Source of the DNA: Tomocerus qinae
Taxonomy: Eukaryota > Arthropoda > Collembola > Entomobryomorpha > Tomoceridae
DNA length: 64,000 bases
Reading direction: 5' to 3'
Assembly: GCA_020055645.1 (NCBI GenBank)
Contig: CM034546.1
Location: 48,546,001-48,610,000, forward strand
The notes under the pieces are model-generated. The model saw nothing but the letters and a program-made list of their open reading frames with translations. It searched no databases and was not told the origin of the DNA. Below are positions 12,290 to 24,100 of this stretch, piece by piece; position 1 is the first letter of the stretch, and each line of letters begins with the position of its first letter. Position numbers and translations under genes: made by a program.

Positions 12290-12705
12290 ACGAGGAATAT
12301 TATATTGGTGTAAGTAAACACAAGTATCACCATAATGCGTTTTATTCTACGAGGACATTTCTGAATAATACGAGGAATGTCGGTGTAAGTAAACTTTAGC
12401 ATCACGTAAGTTAGAACATGACAACTTTCAAGGACGACTTTAAGAACCGAACGTTGGACTATTTGCGTATTAAAGTTATTAATATAAAGGCTGATTTTGC
12501 TAACAAATTAATCAATGTTATTCTGTTCTCCAAAGTTACCACAAAGGTCCAAATTCACATTTTAAGTTTAAAACAAACCCTACATTTTCAATCAATAGTT
12601 ATAATATATTTAAATTCGGATTAATTGGTCAATCATATTCCTGAGTCCAAAATAAAGAATTTTCACAAGACTTGATCATAAACTGTTGACCAGTGATTAA
12701 TAAAT
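12290..12705 (+). promoter_or_regulatory. Conserved IR upstream block before the broken IR
   Basis: Copy of the upstream block seen at 2991-3475. The last 100 bp to the ATG are almost identical to those of the intact gene, ending ATAAATATGG. Confidence 0.45.
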
Positions 12706-15168
12706 ATGGCACCATTTTGTGTTTATATTTTTATTTATTACTGACGGTCCCTACGGGCTCGCGCCCATGGACCCAGGATTTTGTGTTTATATTCTTCTAA
12801 TGGTTAGATTATCCTCAGAGTGGGAAATAAAAGATGTAGCGGATTTTGAAAAGGAATGCTACATTAATGTTTTATTCGACCAATATGAACTGATAGAAGC
12901 TCAAGAAACAGTCCTGAATATGCAGCTTCAAAAAATGGATATTCCATATTCAATCACAGAACCAATACCACAACCTAATAATATACAACGGGATATTGTT
13001 AGCAAATTTATCAGCTCAATATTGCAGAGCCGTGCAAAGTGTATCACTTACATAGTTTTTGATATCAATGTGTTTGTTATGGATTATTTTGTGTATGGCC
13101 GTCAATATGTAGCGACTACTGATGAGTGGCATTCACGGTGGTTCATCTACTCAGAACATTCTTCTGTCTACTCGCTTGTCCAAAAAGAAGTTCTACATTT
13201 AGTTAAATCAAATGCTAACGAATTAGCTTACGATGCACCAGGTAATGAAAAATCAAGAAAAGTACTTTTTATTATTTCAATTGGCAATAGACCTTGGTTT
13301 ATCTTGTCTTGGCCAGGGGCAGATGAAGATGTGTTCTTTTTGTGCCCAGTTAACATTAAGAAACTAAAACAGGGTAATGTTTTTTGCTTATGCTATGATG
13401 CCTCTGTGTTCAGGAATAACGTGCTATGGGAAAAAAAAACTGCGACAAATGGCGATAGAAAGCTTTATTACAAACATCAAAGTTGCAAAAACTGCATTTA
13501 TTACAATAGACGATAAAAACACTGATAAATTTAATTATCCTAAATATTGTGGGCCGCCACTTCGTGATTATGGTGATGCTTATCGCACAGACACATATTT
13601 CAATCCAAAGTATGGAATTGCAATAGTAATTAGTTCTATTATATTTCAGAATTTTCCGAATTCCGCAATAGGGTATGAGTTTGGAAATCAGAAATGCACG
13701 TATTTGAAAAAATAACAATGTAGAGGTGAAAATTAAATTCCAACTGCAAAATCTCGAATATTATTACAGTGGAGGTCCCTATATCTCTATGATTTCAACA
13801 ACGGAAGATTCTTTCAGTTTTATTTCTTGTGTCGTCTTAGAAGACGAAAGTCTTTCTTTCTATGGCTACATTCGACCTTTTCAATTTCATGCCTATATTG
13901 GCATAATCATTTCTGTTTTTGTTGTTATCATCTTTCTTCATGGGGTATCATTCTACAAAGGAGATAATAGCGACCCGTTCTTCCTTATCTGTTATGCATA
14001 TCTGTTGGAAATCGGTTATTCTCTATCACCACAAGCTAATAAAAAAGCGTGGATCAAATTAGTTATCGTCCCGTTTATACTTATGTTCGTTGTATTAACA
14101 AATGCCTACAAAGGCATCGTCACTACAGATTTGACTGAGCCACGTCCCGTCAAGCGAATTGAATCCATGGATCATTTGGCAAACTTATCTGAAATTTCTA
14201 CTTTTGGTGCTTTGGTTGGCGGTAATGAGTTTGAACCTTTTTATTTATCAGGTTTTTTACAATTTTGGGCTATAGGAAGGTATAACGTAAAATACAATAA
14301 TCCATTTCACTTTGAATCGATTGCCGCAATGACAAAATATTTTCAAAAGCATAACAAAAGTACAGCCCTTGAAGCCTTGCAAATTCAGAATTTCGAATTA
14401 CGAAATTTAAAAAATATTTTTGGGTCTGAGTCTGCGTTACCTAGGTATTTTAAAGTGGTGGATGCATATAAAAGTTTTTTCGGTGAGTTTCCTCGCCATA
14501 ACATTACTCACCCGGAAATTATAATTAAAATTTTCAATAAACTTCAATTTCCTCCTGGATTCCCGTACATTACTCCTTACGAGTGGATTTCACAATGCAA
14601 TAACTCTGCAATGATTCTTCAAAAGTCCACTATGCATCGATTTCTTAATGATTCACATTGGAACCCTGAGAGTGGTGGAGTTCAACCTCTCAAACCTTTA
14701 TATCATGGAATGGAAGAAAACCTTATTGTTCCAGTCTCCCATTATATATTATTGGATACTAGTAATATACATCTACTCACCCCACATTTAAGACGAAACT
14801 TATTTGCTGTGAGTCAATCTGGTCTATTTGATTTCTGGTTTGAAAACTTCAAATCACATAATTTCACAAGATGTCGTACATGTTGGCTCGGAAATCTACC
14901 TCGGCCTTTAGCTTTTAACAATTCCAATATCGCTACAATATTTATAATTGCTGCGTCCATTTTACTAGCGTCTTTAATAGCTTTCTTTACGGAAATCACA
15001 TGGTATCCAAAAAAGAAATTATGGAAATTTCTTTGTGACGTTTGGAAAGTTGCAAGAATCATCATAAATAAAATCGTCACTGGAATTTATTTAATTTATA
15101 ATATCATTTTTTGTACTCGTTCTTCTACTTTCAATTATGTATTTCATAGTCGTCATCACAGTAAATAA
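12706..15168 (+). pseudogene. Ionotropic receptor broken by a retroposon insertion and two frameshifts
   Basis: Same type as the IR at 3476 over its whole length. Damage: (1) a 49-bp insertion at 12730-12778 flanked by 15-bp duplications puts a TGA at 12742-12744 and shifts the frame; (2) a small deletion near 13370-13376 shifts the frame in the S1 lobe; (3) one extra A in the run at 13707-13712 gives a TAA at 13713-13715. After that the channel half reads open for 480 codons (13726-15168) with all membrane segments and the C-R-T-C pair. An ATG inside the insertion (12767) is in frame with the IR leader, so defect 1 alone might be tolerated; defects 2 and 3 are not. A non-functional copy is the simplest reading unless assembly errors explain the homopolymer changes. 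AATAAA at 15241-15246. Confidence 0.8.
12730..12778 (-). mobile_element. Short 5'-truncated retroposon in IR start region
   Basis: A 49-bp insert sits between two exact copies of TTTTGTGTTTATATT (12715-12729 and 12779-12793). Read on the minus strand it begins GC-rich and ends in TAATAAATAAA, the look of a very short 3' piece of a non-LTR retroposon with an A-rich tail. Target duplications of 15 bp suit target-primed reverse transcription. The source element was not found in the window. Confidence 0.6.
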
Positions 15169-15240
15169 TATCTGAATGGAAATTTTACCTTTTAAAATAT
15201 CTTGTTATGTAAGTGTAATTTCTAATATTGTGACAATCAA

Positions 15241-15246
15241 AATAAA
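15241..15246 (+). terminator. Polyadenylation signal of the broken IR
   Basis: AATAAA 73 bp past the stop, kept in the pseudogene. Confidence 0.45.
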
Positions 15247-16503
15247 CAGACCAAAGCCTCGATTTCGAGCATCGTTGTTGATTAAAAATTTTAAGCATAT
15301 TATTTTGTCCCTGGAGTCATTGGATGAGGTTTACAGCAGTTAATTTACAGTAGTAGTCACCCAAGCAAGCATCCTGTAGGGGATGGGGGCGTATTGCCCC
15401 CTAAATCTGAGAAAAAGAGGATTTTTTCCAAAAAAGGCCAAACATTTCAAAAATTTAATAAACCGAACCAAAAAATTGTCTTATATTTGGTTGCGCACCC
15501 CTTCACCCAATTTCTGGGTACGTGCCTGTAATCACTAAACAACATTTCCGCAGCTAATGATAAGTTATTGCTAACATCAGACATAAAGGCATACTTGGAA
15601 TGGAAGCAGAAATATATAATATTAAGCAAGAGTAAGTTGGACCAAGTAACTAAAAGGTTGACAAAATATTAAATGCCATTTAATGTTCATCTTTTGGCTA
15701 TAAAGAAGGTGATAAGCAATTAATATTAGTTAGAAAAATAAAAAAAACAATAGTAATTGAAGATTACAATTTCCCTATTTCCCAGTTCTCACTTATCTCT
15801 GCTTACTCTACAAGAAACACACTTTTTTAAGCGGCCAAAATGGGTCTGTGTAGCCGACGAAAAGTCTAGCTACCTGAGTTGAACTCCTTCTGAGGACGGG
15901 TACAAGCAGAGGACAGAAATATGTAGAAAATATTGCTCGGAAATCACAGCGTTGCCGTAGTTTAAGCCAAGTCGTGTGAGGATGGGTACTTCGACTAAGT
16001 TATACAATGCTACCTTACATTTATGTGCGATATTTGTGTGTATGTTACTTAATGTGTATGTATGTGTATGTGATTTCATGATGTGTATGTATCTGTATGC
16101 AACTTCTCTCTGTATTCAACTGTATTAATTCGAACACTGGCTCATAATCAAGATATTTGCATACTAGGCAAATAAGAAACGAAATGTACTGTAAAACTTA
16201 TTTTATGCAAATGCTCTAACATGCAGCAATATTTTAACAATAATTATATTATGTGATTATGTGTATCATATTTCCTGTATCTTGATTTATGTTAAATTAC
16301 TTAAATCAACATATCAGCGAACTGAATTTCTAATGGCATTCTTTGATGCATTTTGGACAAAGACATTCTACTATCCAGATAAGACTTTTGCATTCAGTTT
16401 CATTTCTAGTGCCAATATTTTAAAAAATGTCAGCAGATTTTTATTTTTTACGGGGAAGTCTAAAGGGAAAGATTTCAGTTTATTTAAACTATACTTATCG
16501 TAG
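15247..16503. other. IR-unit spacer and simple repeats, no firm gene
   Basis: About 15340-15860 matches 55440-55880. A GTATGTGT-type simple repeat lies near 16025-16100. The 80-codon frame at 16261-16503 has no recognisable feature and was not called. Confidence 0.4.
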
Positions 16504-16721
16504 AGTCAAGCAAGTGGGGGGAAAATCTTATTGGCGATTCGGATTATAGTGGAGGAGAGTGTGTCCTTGATTTTAGAAAATGATTACATTTGTTTAATTA
16601 CTAACTCTGCGCAACACACACATGAAGATGAAGTTGAAGACATCAAAATATTACCATTCAAAAACAATTTAAGGGTAGCTGTGCTTGAGAACTCCAACTC
16701 ATTACTGGAAGCATTATGTAG
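16504..16721 (+). other. Possible orphan exon, unrecognised
   Basis: An open stretch of 72 codons bounded by an acceptor-like TTATCGTAG and a donor-like TGTAG|GTAAAT. It encodes an acidic, moderately hydrophobic segment (HTHEDEVEDIKILPF in the middle). No partner exon was found on either side, and the product is not recognised. It may be a relic of a gene or chance. Confidence 0.25.
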
Positions 16722-17484
16722 GTAAATTAATTATATATTTATTAATAATATTCTAACCAACTGATCAAGCAAGTAAACTAAAGCTAATATCGTCAATCAA
16801 AGAAAGGAGCTATCCAGGTGGAATTATCAAGATCGAATAAACATGCCACAATATGTCTCAATTAGATCAGCCCTTTATGTTTACTGCAAATACTTTCTGT
16901 CAAAACTTCCGAATTCTACTTCGTCCATAATCATGAATGGAACATTTTTATATTAGTATAATTAGTATATTAGTTTTAATGTAGTTTTTGTAGTTCAGCA
17001 TAGTAGTGAGATGTAGTGCAAAAATTAAATATATCTACTTTTAAAAGTTAACTAATTTTGCTGTTAATTAAGTTTATAATGAATATCTTTATATTGCAAG
17101 TTAAGCGAAAACTAGTTGATCTTTTGATTTTGCAACTGTATATATATTTAGAGTGATATTAATCATTACTATGCAATAAACGTATGTGATAGACACTAAA
17201 TTGGCTTTTTAATGCGTGTAACAATAGTTGTACTTTGTACCACACTGACTTAAAGTAATACACACAAAATATTATTAGTGGTGGTTGCTAGCACTTAGTT
17301 GAAGTGCGTAGATAAAACACGGCAACGCTGTATAAGCTACCGAGTAAGTTAAGGCTATTCTTAGTGCAACCGTAGGATAAAGACCTAACCATTTCCTCAG
17401 GTAGAGCGGTCGTCTGGCGTAACATTCTCGTTTCTTAGACATCGCGGCCAAAATGGTTGATGTTTGATATCGGAGAAACAATAT
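16722..17484. other. AT-rich spacer, no gene seen
   Basis: No gene. The last 30 bp (GGTTGATGTTTGATATCGGA) match a block repeated in IR spacers (for example 2105, 34990, 55855), which suggests the foldback element that follows was inserted into IR-unit DNA. Confidence 0.4.
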
Positions 17485-18105
17485 CGTCCCTTAAGGATGG
17501 AAAAAGCCTCTATCCACTTTCAGATTGGTAAAGGAATAAGCCTATATCCATTTTTTGTTTGGCACAGGAAAAAGCCAAAATCCATTTTTTGTTTGGTACA
17601 GGAATAAGCCTAAATCCACTTTTCGTTTGGTGCAGGAAATAGTCTCTACCCTCTTTCAGCTTATAGGTGCGTATTGATACATGGTTAATATGGGCGGCGG
17701 AAATATTGAACTTTCATTCTTCCTTCCAGCCAGTTTAGTTTTATCCAGTATCAAAATCCGAATTTGAGTCGTTAAAAGTTTTGTTTTTGTCTTATTGTGT
17801 AATTAGCTTAAATTTTATAATCTTTATGTACATTCTAGCATGATATATTTCAAGTATCAACATCAAAATAATAAATACTTCATTTCGTCAAATGTTTATT
17901 CTTACTGTGCCCCGACAACTTTACGTAAGGCTGTAAGAGAATCGAGGCTTTTTCCTGCACCAAACGAAAAGTGGATTTAGGCTTATTCCTGTACCAAACA
18001 AAAACTGGATTTTGGCTTTTTCCTGTGCCAAACAAAAAATGGATATAGGCTTATTCCTGTACCAATCTGAAAGTGGATAGAGGCTTTTTCCATCCTTAAG
18101 GGACG
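17485..18105. mobile_element. Small foldback element with about 170-bp inverted arms
   Basis: The left arm (17485-17660) and right arm (about 17935-18105) are near reverse complements. Each is built of about 30-bp words of the form GGAATAAGCCTATATCC plus a run of T and TTTGGTACA. The outer ends are CGTCCCTTAAGGATGG and its complement. No coding capacity. A copy in the opposite orientation, lacking one arm, is at 41405-41815, and an arm alone is at 43290-43460. Inferred to be a non-autonomous foldback or MITE-type element. Confidence 0.6.
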
Positions 18106-18554
18106 GTATGTCTTGTATTTCCACTTGCTTCTTGCTTGCCACTTCCACTCGAAACTAAAAATGAAACCAAAGGCTGCCTTATAAATTCAAATCTTCCGCA
18201 TAAATGTTTTGACTGATTCGCTATGATGGTAATCAGTATGAATAAGATCTTTGTAAAGTGTGTCCGTCCGTCCGTCCGTTAACATTTCAGAGCCTGAATT
18301 TGGCTCAGTGGCGTTGGAATGTTACAAATAATTCCAGGCTCTGAACACACACAAGTCACACAATGCAATAATAATACCTCAGCTCATTCCACTTTTTGCT
18401 GCTCTTCTCTCTCGAAGCAGCAAAGGAGTGGCATCAAACGGATTTTGAGCGAACAACAATTTTCAACCTGGCAGAGCCAGATTTAAATCAAGCGTAGTTT
18501 GGCTTGATCTGTCTCTGCTCCAGTCTGTTGTCGCATGCTGATTGACTGAAATTT
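18106..18554. other. Spacer with GTCC simple repeat, no gene
   Basis: Contains (GTCC)4 near 18263 and a short inverted pair (CAGAGCCTGAATT / AATTCCAGGCTCTG). The start resembles IR spacer sequence. Confidence 0.4.
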
Positions 18555-19400
18555 TTTGGTATCTTCTCCTATCTGCTGTCAACTATTCTCTGTTGACCAA
18601 GTGCTGCCGTTGGACCATTTGCCGGATTTCAAATTAAAAAACGTCATAACTAAGGTGATTTCATCCCAGTTGTCATTGGTAATTCCGATTCAAACAATAA
18701 CAAATGACACATTCCGTTTATTGTACTCGGTTTTCTTGCCCGAGTACAATAAACGGAATGTGTCATTTGTAATTGTTTGAATTGGTTGTTAAAATTATTA
18801 TTCATTTTAAATGCATTGAGCATTTTGTGTCTAATCTTCATGTATTGTATTATGTAGTACTGTTATAGTCCTAGCAAAGAGTGGTATTGCCAATGTGGAG
18901 TTGCTCTTGGATATGCATTCTGATTGGGCGTAATTTTTTTGAAATCCAGTCTGCTGATTGACTATTGCTACATCGAATATTTTGGTATCTTCTCCTATCT
19001 GCTGTCAACTATTCTCTGTTGACCAAGTGCTGCCGTTAGACCATTTGCCGGATTTCAAATTAAAAAACGTCATAACTAAGGTGATTTTCATCCCAGTTGT
19101 CATTGGTAATTCCGATTCAAACAATAACAAATGACACATTCCGTTTTTTGTACTCGGGCAAGAAAACCGAGTACAATAAACGGAATGTGTCATTTGTAAT
19201 TGTTTGAATTGGTTGTTAAAATTATTATTCATTTTAAATGCATTGAGCATTTTGTGTCATATCTTCATGTATTATATTATGTAATACTGTTATAGTCCTA
19301 GCAAACAGTGGTATTGCCAATGTGGAGTTGCTCTTGGATATGCATTCTGATTGGGCGTAATTTTTTTGAAATCCAGTCTGCTGATTGACTATTGCTACAT
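18555..19400. repeat. 426-bp tandem duplication, each copy with an 89-bp hairpin
   Basis: The two copies start at 18555 and 18981 and are nearly identical. Each holds a palindrome with 40-bp arms and a 9-bp loop (18691-18779 and 19118-19206). The loop is TTTTCTTGC in the first and GCAAGAAAA, its reverse complement, in the second. The short frames seen here are by-products of the repeat. Confidence 0.75.
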
Positions 19401-19624
19401 CGAATATTTTATAAATTCCCCAGATGGGGGAACTTTAGCAACACTTTGCAATTTACTACAAAATACATATACCACGAAATCCCTACAGGTTTATAAGGGG
19501 ATGAGGGGGTCTAGAAACTGCACCGCCGGATTGAGGGGTCACAGATTTTGGTCAAATTTTTAATTTTAAGGTCATTTTCCTATACTCCTGTGCCCCCTTT
19601 TCAAAAAAATTATCAAAGACGCGT

Positions 19625-19666
19625 ACCCGCCCGCCCGCCCCCACCCCCTCCCCCCTCCCCCGACAC
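19625..19666. repeat. C-rich tract, possible G-quadruplex on minus strand
   Basis: Dense runs of C (CCCGCCCGCCCGCCCC and following) in an otherwise AT-rich region; the minus strand carries several G-tracts in close spacing. Confidence 0.5.
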
Positions 19667-19716
19667 CGGTTTGAGGGTGTCTAGACCTTAGGGGTATTTC
19701 GTGGTATGCACGATAT

Positions 19717-19885
19717 CAATATTATACACATGATGCACACAAAGATTATAACTTTGCAAGGTACAACAACGGAGTCATTTGTGAATGTTTGAATCGGTTT
19801 TAAAATTATTAAAAGTAGAATGAATATGATTCCGTTGTTGTACCTTGCAACATTCATTTTTTGTGTGCATTCTGTGTATTATATT
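19717..19885. mobile_element. MITE-like inverted-repeat element, copy 1
   Basis: Arms containing TTTGCAAGGTACAACAACGG and its complement enclose about 50 bp, with outer words AATATTATACACA and TGTGTATTATATT. A near copy is at 26168-26335, directly beyond the LTR element. No coding frame. Confidence 0.5.
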
Positions 19886-20097
19886 AATGTATTGTATTTT
19901 GTACTACTGTTAGTCCCAGCTGGAATGGTATTGCCCATTGCGGATGTGCACTTGGATATGCATTCTGATTGGGCGTAATTTTTTGAAATCCAGTCTGCTG
20001 ATTAACTATTGCTACATCGAATATTTTATAGATTCCCCAGATGGGGGAATTTTAGCAACATTTTGCAATTTACTACAAAATACAATACACCATATGA

Positions 20098-20101
20098 ATA
20101 T
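20098..20101. repeat. 4-bp target duplication (left) of LTR element
   Basis: ATAT on the left matches ATAT at 26168-26171 on the right. A related sequence without an LTR insertion at 26429-26460 shows the uninterrupted site. Confidence 0.55.
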
Positions 20102-20835
20102 TGTGATGACCATGGGCTGAATAAGCAATTAGTCATTATCACATTACTTAGAAATAATTATTGTTAGAAAATAACAATTATGTGAAACACACACATGACA
20201 CATCAGGATATTGCGGTACCCACATCCTATAGAATAAACAGGACGGGCGCTGGCCGGAGATGGTTAAAGCAAGACAGCCAATGAGAAAAGGGTACAAACA
20301 TCTAGAAAAGGCGTCGGCTACGGGTATATAAGGGGCCCGTCATAAGAAGAACAACGACAGAGGACTGACGACAGAGAACAGAGAAGAGGGACACTGAGAG
20401 ACGACAACGACAAGACACCCGATACAGGACACGAGAGAACAGGAGACTAGGCACTCGAGACACACAATAATCCAGACACGGGGCGACAAGAGAACCAGCG
20501 AACACATCAGGGATAACGGAGGACCAGCGGAGAACCAGCAGGAAGATAACGGAGAGCCACGACAGACAACGGAGAACCAAGGAGGAACAACCAGTAAAAC
20601 TGACCTGATAGGCAGTCGGTCGGGAGCGGAGCCAGAGGAATCAAGTTGGGACTACGAAACGCACAACACAAACAATCACATTCTAAACTCTAAAAGCAAT
20701 AAAGATTAAAACTCCACAAAATAACATCCAAAATTCATTCTCATTAAAAACACATAGACACCGAACAGAAGAGGCAGAATCTACCTTCGGTCAAAAAGAA
20801 TATATTTTAAAGGCCAATTAAGACCGACCCTCACA
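20102..20835 (+). repeat. 5' LTR
   Basis: 734 bp, TG...CA ends, a TATATAAGG box about 220 bp in and AATAAAG about 595 bp in. The 92-codon minus-strand frame in each LTR is a low-complexity by-product of the GA-rich middle. Confidence 0.85.
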
Positions 20836-20853
20836 TGGCGCGGACTCGGAGCC
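20836..20853 (+). other. Primer-binding-type site next to 5' LTR
   Basis: TGGCGCGGACTCGGAGCC starts directly after the LTR. The TGG start fits pairing with a tRNA CCA end. I do not assign the tRNA. Confidence 0.5.
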
Positions 20854-21361
20854 TTTTCTTCGGTTGACCGTGTTTCTTTTTCTTCCCTAGTAGGGAGGGG
20901 GACACATTCGTGTCACAAAATTCCCCTGATATTTCGAACATTTTCAGTGACTAAGTGAACCAACTTTGAAAAGTGACCATTATGAACTCCGACATGAATG
21001 TGAAACAATAACAATCAGTGACAACGATAATATGATTATGGAGCAACTTATGAAACTCACTCCGCAATTATGGAAGCCTGCAAACAGTAAACCAAATAAG
21101 AATACTACAACACCAAAGCTAAGTCTTTTTAAAACATTCGATTTATTTATTTTCATGACTCATGGTAGGGTGATCATTTATAACAAGGTACAAAACTCAT
21201 TGATAAACGTACATAACCTCATTACAACATAATCATTAGTAAAACAGTTATGGCATATTAATTTCAGACGTAAACAATTTTTAGAGTAAAACCTTATTCC
21301 ATCAAATCATTTAACGCAGACAAAATCACGGAAGACAATAGGTTATCGTCAGCAGGGTTCA
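20854..21361. other. LTR element leader, no gene in sense
   Basis: No coding frame with a usable start was accepted. This is also the 3' flank of the antisense gene. Confidence 0.4.
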
Positions 21362-21727
21362 CTACTTCTCCCGGGTCAGACCATTGACCCTCAGGGAAGC
21401 CTCAATCTGGAGGGCCCTAACAGTCCCCATTGGGGATCCGCTAGCCTCACTAGGAAAGGGAGAAACCGGCTGTTGAAGCAATTCGTCTGCCAACACAGCC
21501 ATTAAACTGGGAGAAACGTCTCCAACATTTAGGGAGTTAACTTCAATAGGACCCTCCTCTACTCCGACCACCGGCGGAGCTGAGGAAGCATCTAATGCCG
21601 ATTGTGGAGACACAGCATCCACACTCCTCGCGACGGGAACAGCTACTCTCTGCAACCTAACTACAGGCACCCGGAGCGGCTTACAATTGCCACTCATACG
21701 GTGACGCTTTAGGTTTCGGGCTATCAT
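21362..21727 (-). CDS. Overlapping downstream frame of the antisense gene, unrecognised
   Basis: A 121-codon frame with its own ATG at 21727, overlapping the end of the main antisense gene by 47 bp in another frame. The product is rich in Pro, Val and Ser and of low complexity, with no motif I know. It could be a second cistron, an alternative C-terminal exon (donor-like GTAAGC at about 21684), or the result of a frameshift. I found no splice that joins the frames cleanly. Confidence 0.35.
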   Translation of the reverse strand: MIARNLKRHRMSGNCKPLRVPVVRLQRVAVPVARSVDAVSPQSALDASSAPPVVGVEEGPIEVNSLNVGDVSPSLMAVLADELLQQPVSPFPSEASGSPMGTVRALQIEASLRVNGLTREK

Positions 21728-23430
21728 ACGTAGGCCGCAGAGAGCAATCCGCTCGCGTATTCAACCTTAACCTCTCCGGAGGAGGCTCTGCACACCCCAC
21801 TTCTGACTCCTCCTCACTCTCAGAGGAGGACCCCAAATTGCTGGGGACATATTCCTCATCAGAGGTATCCTCTGAATCCTCACTGGCAAGCGTTTGCATC
21901 TCGTTTTCCTGGGATACTTCGCCAGCCACCTCGAGTACAGAACAGTGTGGTATTACGTCTGTTGTACTCGAAACAGGCCGTGAATTTATACGTAGGGCTG
22001 TAGAAGTCGAAGCCACAGGTTCACTTGGCGAAACAGCCCGGATTTCGGGAGTCACCGGCTCAAATAGAACGGAGACACAGCTGCTTCTGGGCAGCTCCTT
22101 CTCCCATTCCAAAGCCAGTGAATCCAACAAGTCACGAATAGTTTCAAAATCTTTGAAACCATTTTTCATCTTAGTAACCATTGGATCCACCTGCCTCAGG
22201 GCTAAGGGATTTCCAATAGACCGTAAGGTCTGCCACAAGTGCCACGACGGCTTGAGAGTTGTATTCAGGGAGTCCAACCTCTCATCGACTTTACTACTTA
22301 GAATGTCATCAGGGTGACGACACGAGCAGAAATTACCAGTAAAAATTAGAGCGATAAATAGAACAGACGGGACATCCCCTTCGTGCCGTCATGTTCATAC
22401 CTTCACTGGAACCCCAGACATAATTTCCTGGGAAAGTTACTAACACACTTTTCATATCCAAACGGGCAGTATAAGCAGCCACGTTTGCCTCAGAAAAATA
22501 AGGATCCTGCAAGAACCAACCCTCATGGGAGAGAGGGTTGGAGCATACATTATCAGCAATGGGTAAATGGTCCAGTGCAAAACGTTCGAGAACCGGTACA
22601 TCCCTTCGGGCTATAGTCTTAAAAACTCTAGGAGCCCCCTTAACCAAAGAATAATAGGAGATATTAGAATGACCGGTTCCCCGAACAGAATTTATTGTAT
22701 TAGGGCATTGAACCTCTAAATAATCGGCTGGGATAGCCACGGTCTTACTAGTAGAGGGCAACGAACGATAACAAACTGTCTCCCCATTTAGAAAGCGATA
22801 AACATTAGGATTAGTATCAGGAACTACCCTGTTTACTCTTGAGGAAATTATAGACAAATCCTCATAGCTGGTTACCTCGTTCTTTAGTTCGGTGACCACA
22901 ATATTACAATCGTTATACCTTTTTACATAATTACAACTAACCGGTATCTGCAGACCGGAAGGACATGCCTCTGGAAAGACGCCAGATTGTGAAGCGATTT
23001 CCAATACGCAGAACCCAGGGCCATCTCCATTCAGCTCCTCCAGCTGGCGTGATAAGCAGTGAGGTCTCGCAAATCTTCCGTAGAGGGCTTCACATGCCAA
23101 ACCCCACCCACCAGAGTACGCGATAATTCGCTCCTTGAATTCTACAGTAAAATAAAAAGGAAAAGGGAAAATTTTTAAAGAAACATAACACTGATAAAGG
23201 CAATTATAAGCGTAACTGAAAATTTATGTTTCACTTACCATTATCTATGACTGCAGAGAGTACTTCCTTATTCAACCAGAAATGTAACCACCAAGGCAAA
23301 CAACCAATCTAGAAGAATTACAAGGATTTAGTACATAAAACCTTTTTAGGATAACATTCCTTGACTCAATGATAAATAAAATCTTTTATAAATCAATTAC
23401 CTCTATGATGTAGAAAACAGTTTTGCGCAT
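21681..23430 (-). CDS. Intron-containing gene carried antisense in LTR element, unrecognised
   Basis: Four exons read in one frame on the minus strand: 23401-23430, 23239-23308, 22337-23141 and 21681-22296. Donors and acceptors are GT-AG (for example GATAATG|GTAAGT and TTTTACTGTAG|AATTC); the last intron is only 40 bp (22297-22336) and the least certain. The product is about 506 aa. It has a short start (MRKTVFYIIE), a Trp-rich stretch (CLPWWLHFWLN), then about 270 residues with roughly a dozen cysteines and N-x-S/T sites, ending in a C-P-V-C pair. A helical, charged region (about 303-370) follows, then a long acidic Ser/Glu tail. I do not recognise it; a viral-type or host-derived glycoprotein is possible. 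Introns can survive retrotransposition only because the gene is antisense to the element RNA. Confidence 0.55.
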
Positions 23431-24100
23431 AAAACGAACGCCAGAAAATGACCAGAAAATTACGTCGAAGAATATTACAATCAATCCTCTCACGCATAAG
23501 ACCAAACAACAATAACTTAAAAATAAAGCGCATATTTAGTTAACAAGCTCTTTAGTGAAAATTATCGCATTTTGTTATTGACAATTTTCATAAAATTCCA
23601 CAGAAAGAGGACTGTGCACAGGTTTATGAAAATACATGTAACTCAATAATTTACTCAACTCATAATCATGCGATAAACTTTTCGTAGGGAATGGGATTCT
23701 TAGAATTTGTCCCGGCTGTAACTTAAGATAAGACAGACTAGCCATTTCGCTAACTATACATAGGGAACGGAAACGAATTGATTAGCTTATAAAGCCGTAC
23801 TCACTTGAGAGACACCCAGGACAATGGTTTCTTCTTGATTAGAAATCACCACTTTAAACCAAAGCTTAATAACATACTAGAAAAGCAGTAAGATTTCCTT
23901 CCTTAAGTTCATAGAGACTTGAATAATTGGTTGGATATCGGCCGAATGTGGTGACACCGCCAACATGTGTATGGTACATCCACTTGGTTAAGATAAGTGA
24001 ATAAATTAATAATTACATATTTATTACAACCATGCTTATACGAAAAGTCAAACTTTGTTGATACGACGAGCAGCGTCTTAAAATATTGCACTTCGATGAC
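23431..24100. other. LTR element interior, no gene seen
   Basis: Upstream side of the antisense gene and therefore the likely place of its promoter. No TATA box stands out and no frame was accepted. Confidence 0.35.

Noticed and set aside
13410..13718. Minus-strand frame opposite the IR S1 lobe (also 4148-4483)
   Set aside because: Shadow of the plus-strand IR.
20302..20580. 92-codon minus frame in each LTR
   Set aside because: Low-complexity complement of the GA-rich LTR; same in both LTRs, no motif.
21838..22317. Plus frame of 159 codons in the LTR element
   Set aside because: Opposite the acidic Ser/Glu tail of the antisense gene; Ser-rich by complement. A sense protein cannot be fully ruled out.
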